A DNA stretch of 12,907 nt, taken from contig JBEIHC010000082.1 in the NCBI GenBank assembly GCA_040381555.1, forward strand, positions 1 through 12,907. The letters run 5' to 3'. Of this stretch, positions 6,998-12,907 are shown in pieces. The notes under the pieces were generated by a model. It saw only the letters and a program-made list of their open reading frames with translations, did no database searches and was not told the DNA's origin. How positions within the stretch are numbered: the stretch's first letter is position 1; every line of letters starts with the position of its first letter. A program made the translations under genes and the position numbers. This DNA is from CANHCC01 sp040381555 (GTDB taxonomy: Bacteria > Bacteroidota > Bacteroidia > J057 > RFSG01).

Positions 6998-7027
6998 TTT
7001 GATTTCAACTTTGTTTACTTAATTTTG
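6998..7027 (+). promoter_or_regulatory. Promoter of gltA
   Basis: TTTG at 6998-7001, an 18-base spacer and TAATTTTG at 7020-7027, a perfect TAnnTTTG box. Transcription would start near 7034, leaving a leader of about 25 bases before the ATG at 7060. The 236-base nusB-gltA gap holds this and the divergent nusB box; no operator repeat was seen between them. Confidence 0.65.
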
Positions 7028-7059
7028 AAGCATACACACAAATTTAAAAATCTAGCATA

Positions 7060-8367
7060 ATGTCCAAGATTTCAGAACTGAACGAAGTGGCCGAATTAAA
7101 GCTGAATGGCCAGGTTTACAATCTTCCGGTTATCTCCGGGAGTGAAGGCGAAAAAGCAATTGATATCTCCAAACTGAGAGATGTAACCGGTTATGTGACC
7201 TTAGATACGGGATATAAAAATACCGGTGCAACGAAGAGTTCGATCACCTTTCTTGATGGGGAGAATGGAATCCTACATTACAGAGGGTATCCAATTGAGC
7301 AATTAGCAGAGAAATCAACCTTTATTGAAGTCGCTTATTTGTTGATATATGGAGATCTTCCCAACACTACTCAGTTGGCGAATTTCCAGAAAGAACTGAC
7401 CTATCATACTTTGGTGCATGAGGACATTAAGAAGTTCCTAGATGGTTACCCTTCTACGGCGCATCCTATGGGCATTGTATCGTCCATGTTCAGTTCTATG
7501 CCGTCATTTTATCCCGAGTCTTTGAATCCGCATCGTTCGGCAGAGAAAGTGAATATGACCATATTGCGTTGTATCGCCAAAATGCCAACTTTGATTGCAT
7601 GGGCTTATAAAAAATCTGTTGGGCATCCTTATGTATATCCAAAGAACAATCTGGATTATGTATCCAACTTCCTTAATATGATGTTCTCTACTCCGGCAGA
7701 GGATTATACAATTGATCCAACAGTTGTGGAAGCATTGAATACATTATTGATTCTTCATGCCGATCATGAGCAAAATTGCTCTACCTCTACGGTAAGGATC
7801 GTTGGTTCTTCTCAGGCGAATTTGTATTCTTCCATAGCTGCGGGTATTTCTGCACTTTGGGGTCCCTTGCATGGAGGAGCGAATCAGGAAGTGATTGAAA
7901 TGTTGGAAAGCATTAAGCAGGATGGAGGCGATGTAGATAAATGGATTGCGAAGGCAAAAGATAAAAACGATCCATTCCGCCTAATGGGCTTTGGTCACCG
8001 GGTATACAAAAACTTTGATCCAAGAGCACGCATTATCAAAAAGGCTTGTGATTCAGTATTGACAAAATTAGGTATTTCAGATCCAGTTTTGGATATAGCC
8101 AAGCGATTGGAAGAAGCTGCCTTGAGTGATTCTTATTTTGTAGAAAGAAAACTGTATCCGAATGTGGATTTCTACTCTGGCATCATCTATCGCGCCTTGG
8201 GTATCCCTACGGAAATGTTTACTGTGATGTTTGCCTTAGGTCGTTTGCCAGGTTGGATTGCTCAATGGAAAGAAATGCGTGAGCATGGAGAGCCAATTGG
8301 TCGCCCACGCCAGATTTACACTGGCTTCAACAATCGCGATTATGTAGCTTTAGAAAATCGGAAATAA
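7060..8367 (+). CDS. gltA: Citrate synthase (type II)
   Basis: 435 residues, full length. Condenses acetyl-CoA with oxaloacetate to citrate, the entry step of the TCA cycle, in the cytosol. The catalytic triad of the family is present: H271 in GPLHGGAN, H313 in the signature GFGHRVYKNFDPRA (310-323) and D370 in YPNVDFYSG. The substrate-pocket motif LHADHEQNCSTSTVR lies at 232-246. An N-terminal beta domain (about 12-70, ending TFLDGENGILHYRGYPIEQL) marks the longer type II form, which in proteobacteria is hexameric and inhibited by NADH; whether that applies here cannot be told. A single-gene unit with its own promoter and a perfect hairpin terminator. Confidence 0.97.
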   Translation: MSKISELNEVAELKLNGQVYNLPVISGSEGEKAIDISKLRDVTGYVTLDTGYKNTGATKSSITFLDGENGILHYRGYPIEQLAEKSTFIEVAYLLIYGDLPNTTQLANFQKELTYHTLVHEDIKKFLDGYPSTAHPMGIVSSMFSSMPSFYPESLNPHRSAEKVNMTILRCIAKMPTLIAWAYKKSVGHPYVYPKNNLDYVSNFLNMMFSTPAEDYTIDPTVVEALNTLLILHADHEQNCSTSTVRIVGSSQANLYSSIAAGISALWGPLHGGANQEVIEMLESIKQDGGDVDKWIAKAKDKNDPFRLMGFGHRVYKNFDPRARIIKKACDSVLTKLGISDPVLDIAKRLEEAALSDSYFVERKLYPNVDFYSGIIYRALGIPTEMFTVMFALGRLPGWIAQWKEMREHGEPIGRPRQIYTGFNNRDYVALENRK

Positions 8368-8386
8368 TTGATTTAACTATCTTGTA

Positions 8387-8419
8387 AAGAACAGCCCCAA
8401 CAGGGGCTGTTCTTGTTTT
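8387..8419 (+). terminator. Rho-independent terminator of gltA
   Basis: A perfect 12-bp stem (8387-8398 with 8403-8414) with an AACA loop, followed by GTTTTA. It begins 19 bases after the gltA stop. Confidence 0.88.
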
Positions 8420-8475
8420 ATCAGGGTTTGATTTGATACTCTGAAACAGGAAAGTTGGCGCTTATGGGCGATAGG

Positions 8476-8506
8476 TTGATATTCCCCTTGAATAAAGTTA
8501 ATTTTA
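8476..8506 (+). promoter_or_regulatory. Possible promoter of the secreted-protein gene pair
   Basis: TTG at 8476-8478, a 20-base spacer and TAATTTTA at 8499-8506. This is the same spacing and the same -7 sequence as the ahcY promoter, one base off TAnnTTTG. It lies about 25 bases before the TTG start at 8531. Confidence 0.45.
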
Positions 8507-8530
8507 CCCTATCAAACGAAAGAATCCGAA

Positions 8531-8917
8531 TTGAATCTATTTCTGGAAAAAACACAGTCTTCTGTACCAAGTTACTTGTTCTGTAAGCTATTCCTACTTC
8601 TATGGATTGTCATTTTTCCGTTCAATTCTCGAGCTCAATCCAATCAAGTCTCAATTCCTAATGAAATAGAGTTAGCAAATCCACCGTTTACAATTTCATT
8701 TCCTGCCGACTACCCTGAAGTTCCGAAGGAAAGTGCAGACGCTCTTGAATTTTTAAGGTACAAACATCTTAAGGAAAAGTGGATCCGTGAAAATCCTGAA
8801 TTATATCTTAAGATTTCCGAAAGGCCATCAATTTATAGGCAGGAGGAACAGGATCGTATTCGGGGCAGAAAAGAGGAGGAAATGCGGGTCTCAAGTTCTT
8901 TACTCCGAATACGATGA
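8531..8917 (+). CDS. Small secreted protein of unknown function, coupled to the repeat protein
   Basis: 128 residues from TTG 8531. There is no in-frame ATG upstream of the signal sequence; TTG 8576 is an alternative start giving 113 residues. A hydrophobic core at about 19-32 (KLFLLLWIVIFPF) is followed by NSRAQS, a likely signal-peptidase I site after A35. The mature part is short and polar, with SFPADYPEVP, then LKEKWIRENPELYLKI (80-95) and a very basic and acidic tail (EEQDRIRGRKEEE). A K-WI-ENPE-Y stretch recurs in small secreted proteins of Bacteroidota as far as I remember; no function is known. Its TGA overlaps the ATG of the next gene as ATGA (8914-8917), so the two are probably translated together. 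The signal peptide, promoter and coupling support a real gene. Confidence 0.65.
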   Translation: MNLFLEKTQSSVPSYLFCKLFLLLWIVIFPFNSRAQSNQVSIPNEIELANPPFTISFPADYPEVPKESADALEFLRYKHLKEKWIRENPELYLKISERPSIYRQEEQDRIRGRKEEEMRVSSSLLRIR

Positions 8918-11900
8918 AAAGCATTATCCTGCTTATCTTGATTGTATGGTTGGGGTTTCGGTCGAACTTAATGGGCCAATGTGGAATTCGCCCGTTGTTT
9001 GGGAGCATAGTACCGACCTCAACTTGGCAAACGATTAATTGGGGCAGGGGGGGAGAGGGGCAGTTATTTGCTGCCGATTCAGGCTGCGTCTATCAATTTT
9101 CGTTTTGTGTTACGGATGGAGGGTATGCCCCTTTTGATACAGAGATCACTATTTTTGATGGATTAACCCAAATATATGCCGGGGGGTATAATGATGATTT
9201 TGCAGGGTGTGGAACTGGTTCGAAAATTACCTGGACAGCCCCCCAAACAAGGTCATACAGAGTACAGACGAACAAGAAACCTTGTACCACTGACACCCGA
9301 CTGGTTACTTTGGCCTTTAGAAGACTCAGTTGTCCACCCCCGCCTTGTAATTATTCTCAAACCGATATCTGTATATTCGATGCTAACGGAGGATTGGGGA
9401 ATTGCCTTTTCCTCGGAGACTTATGTTCCGATGGTTTTCAATTTGGAGGCATGGTGCGGAATTCTGCCCCATTTCAACTCAACGAACTTCAAGTACTGGA
9501 TTCTATCCGATTCAGCATTTATACCAGTGGTTGTCCTCCTGGAGCAAGTCAAGGTTTTTTCTTTTATCTGAATAATCAACTTATCGGCACCCTGCCACTT
9601 GGTTCTAATGATTGCTTATGTGCAGCGGTAGATTATCCAAGAACAGTTGTGTTCTCTGGCAATGCAATTCGGACAGCTTGGAACTATTGTGGTGCGAATG
9701 TGTTGGGGGTGTCTGCGAATAACGATCCGAATTACGCTGTCTCAGGTTATGCTGCTCGATTGCTTTATACGAATAAACCAATTGCGCCACCGGTTATCTC
9801 TCTATCTAGCCAAATCTGTGGCCCCAATTCTATATCTGTTCCTGCTGCACCCTGTGGTAAAACTTACTACTGGCAGCCCGCGCTTTGTGATACCCTTCGC
9901 TCCTTTCCTGCCTCAGTCCCTTATACTGCTTTGGTTCCAGGGGTATATCGGGTTCGGACAGAAAATTCTGCCCTCCCGGGTTGCTGGTCTGATTCCTGCT
10001 CTGCTCAGGAAGTGTATGCACCCATACAAGGGAATGTACTTCTGAGTAATCAGACGATTTGTTCAGGCTCTTTACCGGCTCAATTAAGTGGCTCTGCCTT
10101 ATCTGGAGGGGTTGGTACTTATCTCTATTCTTGGGAGAGTAGTGCGGATAGCCTGAATTGGGCATCTGTACCAGGTGAAACTCTATCTGAATATCAGCCT
10201 CCGATACCCGCTTTATTGATTTGGTATCGTCGTTGGGTGGTCGCTGGGTGTAGCACTGTTTCTGCTGGAATAAAACTCGTTCTCGAAAATTCTATTCAGG
10301 GAAATACTATTGGAAGTAACCAAACCATTTGTGCCCTCAGTTTGCCCTCCCTCTTAACCGGTTCTTTACCCAGTGGGGGGAGCCTAGGCTTTACCTGGGA
10401 ATGGCAAGAATCCATTGACTCATTGAATTGGATACTTTCTTCGGGGGGAAGTACTCAAGATTTTCAGGCTCCCATACTGGCAGTTCCTCATTGGTTCAGA
10501 AGAAAAGTGAGTGCAGGGGTTTGTCCTCCCGATACCAGTGCTCCAATCTATGTTTTTCCCGAACCTACCATTGGGAATAATTCTCTCAGCAGTTTTCAGA
10601 CTCTTTGTGTAGGCGATCAACCCCAGCTTTTGTCAGGATCTACTCCCAGTGGCGGAATTGGAACTTACCTGTATCAATGGGAATCCGCTCCAGATGGAAT
10701 AAGTTGGAGTCAATTAATTGGTAGCACGAATCCCGATTATTTGCCCTCTATACCCAGTGCCTCTTTGTATTTTAGAAGGATTGTTCAGTCAGGCTTGTGC
10801 CCTGCCAACACTTCTGATTCCGTATTAATTTTGTTGGAGCAGCCCATAGGAAATAACCAAATTTCGGCCAATCAATCCTTGTGTGAAACAGTGATAGGTC
10901 AGCCTCTGAGTGGAACTCTGCCTAGCGGAGGGATAGGAATTTACACTTATGTATGGGAAACTTCTCCGGATGGAACTTTATGGGGTGAAGCAGGCTACAG
11001 CAGTCCGGGTATTGCGGTAACAGGACAAGGATTTCGAGTTTGGTTTCGAAGGGTTGTTAATTCAGGTGTTTGTCCAGGAGATACATCCAATGTAATAGAA
11101 GTCTTTTCCTATCCAGCAATTCAAAATAATATTCTTGGGTCGGATCAGACTATTTGTTTAGGAACGAGTCCTGGTGTGTTGGGTACCACTGTCCCTTCAG
11201 GAGGAAATGGTTTGTTTGGGTATCAATGGGAGAGTGCTTTAAGTATTTCAGGATGGCAAACAATAGCTGGAGCAACTCAATTGACCTATACTGCACCTAT
11301 ACTTACTCAATCTGTTTACTTTCGCAGGATCGTTTCTGCAGCATTTTGTACGGATACTTCTCAAGCTCAATATTGGCAAGTAGTGTTGGGGGTAAGTCCG
11401 AATGTAATTGGAGCAGATCAAACGGTTTGTGGTTCTGGGCAAGCCAGTCAATTGAATGGACCTATGCCTTCTGGAGGGGGTGCCCTTTCTTATCAATGGC
11501 AGCAGAGCATTGATAACTCAAGTTGGTTAGATATCTCAGGAGGAAGTCAAGTTTTTTTTACCCCTTCAGCCTTAAATCAAACTACTTGGTTCAGGCGAAT
11601 TGTATTTTCTACGCTTTGCTTGCCCCTCACAACACAGTCGGTTCGTATAACTCAGTTGCAGGCCCCTACAGGAAATCAAATAGGTTCCAGTCAAACCATT
11701 TGCTTTAGCAGTCTACCTTCTATGCTTACCGGTACACATCCTTCAGGGGGATATGGAACTTACACTTACTATTGGGAGCAAAGCCCAGACTTGAATGTAT
11801 GGAGTATTCCAAGTGGAGCAGTGTTTGCCTCCTACCAGCCAGGATTGTTAAGTGGTACGGCGTATTTCAGAAGGACGGTTCTTACTCAGTTTTGTTCCTC

Positions 11901-12907
11901 ATTTACCAGTAATGTTATTCAAATAGACTTAGAACAAGTTTTAGGAAATAATCAGATTGGGGTTTCTCAAACTATCTGTGCAGGAGGAGTATTTCAACCC
12001 ATTACCGGAACTATTCCAAGCGGAGGCAATGGAAACTATAGTTACTTATGGCAATCTTCCCTGAATCTGGGTACATGGAGTTTTGCGGGCAATCAAGCGA
12101 ACCTTCCTTCTTCTATATTGTCTCAACCAACTTGGCTCAGAAGGGTCGTGAATGGGGGGGGGTGCCGAGGGGATACCTCAGCTTATATCAGTGTTTTTGT
12201 ACAGACTTTGATTACCAATAATACAATTAGTAATCATCAAACAATTTGTGAAACTCAAACGCCCACAATACTAACAGGTTCGGTTCCTTCGGGTGGAGAT
12301 GGTTTGTATCTCTATCAGTGGGAATCTTCTATTGATAATTCCAATTGGCTTCCTCTTCCGGGAACCTTTCAGCAGGATTATCAGGCACCACAAGTATTGC
12401 AATCTGTTTATTATAGGCGGCTTGCTTATTCTGGTTTGTGCCCTTCCTCTACCTCTTCTGCCGTTTATATTCGAACTGATCGATTGATTGGGGGAAATGT
12501 GATTTCGTCTGATCAAACTATTTGTTCAGGTAATCTGGCTCAGCCTTTGAGTGGAACCATGCCTACAGGGGGGACCTTTTCTTTTCAGTACCAATGGCAA
12601 ACCTCCCTTACCGGAATTTCTTGGGCACAGGCAGCGATTGGGAGTACTCTTGATATCTACACTCCTGGGATACCCAATCAAAGTTTATTTTACCGACGAT
12701 TGGTTTCTTCCGGAATTTGCAGCACTAATTCTAGTAATGCTATTCGAATTGAATTATTACCTGTCCTTTCTAATAATGTGATTCAGGGAAGTCAAACCCT
12801 GTGTTCATTAGATGCACCCCAACTTTTCACCGGGTCTTTGCCTGTCGGGGCAGATGGTAATTTTGTTTATCAATGGGAAATAAGTTTGGATGGCATCACT
12901 TGGAATC
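8914..12907 (+). CDS. Giant secreted protein with tandem Ig/PKD-like repeats (partial, runs off the edge)
   Basis: Seen: the frame is open from ATG 8914 to the window end, 1,331 codons with no stop. Residues 1-21 are a signal peptide (MKSIILLILIVWLGF, cleaved near LMG/QC). About 24-135 is a beta domain with YQFSFC, DTEITIFDG, DDFAGCGTGSKITW and YRVQTNKKPC, a pattern common at the N-terminus of Bacteroidota extracellular proteins. About 140-288 is a cysteine-rich domain (FFFYLNNQLIG, CLCAAVDYP) that I do not recognise. About 292-370 is a single Ig/PKD-like domain. From residue 373 there are ten complete repeats of 90-93 residues and part of an eleventh. Inference: an adhesin-like surface or released protein, probably exported by the type IX system, whose C-terminal sorting domain would lie downstream. 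It overlaps the preceding small secreted gene by four bases. No catalytic motif is seen. The ORF is certain, the role is not. Confidence 0.93.
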   Translation, partial: MKSIILLILIVWLGFRSNLMGQCGIRPLFGSIVPTSTWQTINWGRGGEGQLFAADSGCVYQFSFCVTDGGYAPFDTEITIFDGLTQIYAGGYNDDFAGCGTGSKITWTAPQTRSYRVQTNKKPCTTDTRLVTLAFRRLSCPPPPCNYSQTDICIFDANGGLGNCLFLGDLCSDGFQFGGMVRNSAPFQLNELQVLDSIRFSIYTSGCPPGASQGFFFYLNNQLIGTLPLGSNDCLCAAVDYPRTVVFSGNAIRTAWNYCGANVLGVSANNDPNYAVSGYAARLLYTNKPIAPPVISLSSQICGPNSISVPAAPCGKTYYWQPALCDTLRSFPASVPYTALVPGVYRVRTENSALPGCWSDSCSAQEVYAPIQGNVLLSNQTICSGSLPAQLSGSALSGGVGTYLYSWESSADSLNWASVPGETLSEYQPPIPALLIWYRRWVVAGCSTVSAGIKLVLENSIQGNTIGSNQTICALSLPSLLTGSLPSGGSLGFTWEWQESIDSLNWILSSGGSTQDFQAPILAVPHWFRRKVSAGVCPPDTSAPIYVFPEPTIGNNSLSSFQTLCVGDQPQLLSGSTPSGGIGTYLYQWESAPDGISWSQLIGSTNPDYLPSIPSASLYFRRIVQSGLCPANTSDSVLILLEQPIGNNQISANQSLCETVIGQPLSGTLPSGGIGIYTYVWETSPDGTLWGEAGYSSPGIAVTGQGFRVWFRRVVNSGVCPGDTSNVIEVFSYPAIQNNILGSDQTICLGTSPGVLGTTVPSGGNGLFGYQWESALSISGWQTIAGATQLTYTAPILTQSVYFRRIVSAAFCTDTSQAQYWQVVLGVSPNVIGADQTVCGSGQASQLNGPMPSGGGALSYQWQQSIDNSSWLDISGGSQVFFTPSALNQTTWFRRIVFSTLCLPLTTQSVRITQLQAPTGNQIGSSQTICFSSLPSMLTGTHPSGGYGTYTYYWEQSPDLNVWSIPSGAVFASYQPGLLSGTAYFRRTVLTQFCSSFTSNVIQIDLEQVLGNNQIGVSQTICAGGVFQPITGTIPSGGNGNYSYLWQSSLNLGTWSFAGNQANLPSSILSQPTWLRRVVNGGGCRGDTSAYISVFVQTLITNNTISNHQTICETQTPTILTGSVPSGGDGLYLYQWESSIDNSNWLPLPGTFQQDYQAPQVLQSVYYRRLAYSGLCPSSTSSAVYIRTDRLIGGNVISSDQTICSGNLAQPLSGTMPTGGTFSFQYQWQTSLTGISWAQAAIGSTLDIYTPGIPNQSLFYRRLVSSGICSTNSSNAIRIELLPVLSNNVIQGSQTLCSLDAPQLFTGSLPVGADGNFVYQWEISLDGITWN
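10030..12907 (+). repeat. Tandem coding repeats, 270-279 bases per unit, ten complete plus one partial
   Basis: Units begin near 10030, 10300, 10573, 10849, 11122, 11398, 11671, 11944, 12214, 12493 and 12769. Each starts with a G/N-rich strand and Q-T-(I/V/L)-C, then L-x-G-x-x-P-S-G-G, Y-x-(Y)-x-W-(E/Q), a (Y/W)-(F/Y)-R-R motif, S-G-x-C and often D-T-S. The first cysteine codons are at 10060, 10330, 10606, 10882, 11155, 11428, 11701, 11977, 12247, 12523 and 12802. The units differ clearly in both protein and DNA, so these are old, diverged duplications rather than a fresh expansion. Confidence 0.93.

Noticed and set aside
8787..12781. Many short ORFs on both strands in the last 4 kb, such as 9176-9571, 9647-10045, 11154-11513 and 12551-12781
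   Set aside because: All lie inside the continuous frame of the giant repeat protein. Several begin at the same place in different repeats, as expected from a repeated DNA pattern read in a wrong frame.
10030..12907. CRISPR-like or satellite DNA array, suggested by the regular 270-279-base period
   Set aside because: The period is a multiple of three throughout, the frame is open, and conservation is at the protein level with diverged DNA, so these are protein domains.

Overview
The window looks like chromosomal DNA of a member of the Bacteroidota. Three things point there: a DUF1573 lipoprotein, nusB, yajC, a YbbR-like gene and coaE lying together in the order typical of that phylum; start regions without strong Shine-Dalgarno sequences but with a repeated TAnnTTTG-type -7 promoter box; and a very large secreted protein built of tandem Ig/PKD-like repeats. 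A genus cannot be named from the sequence.

Layout. Positions 3-140 (+) are the last 45 codons of an ATPase of the DUF4143 type whose body lies outside. Positions 141-414 hold only a doubtful 40-codon membrane ORF (-). A family 2 glycosyltransferase (-, 415-1185) is divergent from S-adenosylhomocysteinase ahcY (+, 1356-2660). ahcY ends in a strong hairpin terminator followed by two copies of a GGGTGCTGCACCCGAT palindrome, the second of which forms the 3' end of the convergent gene. Next come two leftward transcription units. One is yajC - ybbR-like - coaE - MBL-fold exonuclease (5586 down to 2746), with a perfect -7 box before yajC and overlaps between the last three genes. The other is nusB - DUF1573 lipoprotein (6823 down to 5716), closed by its own terminator. 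Citrate synthase gltA (+, 7060-8367) is divergent from nusB and has a clear promoter and terminator.

The last third (8531-12907) is the accessory part. A small secreted protein with a TTG start overlaps by ATGA the start of a gene that stays open for 1,331 codons to the window edge. That gene encodes a signal peptide, three N-terminal beta-type domains, ten complete repeats of 90-93 residues and part of an eleventh. Every complete repeat has exactly two cysteines, at nearly constant spacing. It is probably a type IX-secreted or surface adhesin-like protein whose C-terminus lies beyond the window. A search limited to ATG-to-stop ORFs would miss it, because no stop codon is present.

The housekeeping genes cover methyl-cycle recycling (AhcY), CoA synthesis (CoaE), entry to the TCA cycle (GltA), transcription antitermination (NusB) and protein export (YajC). 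No CRISPR array, tRNA, rRNA or insertion sequence was seen.
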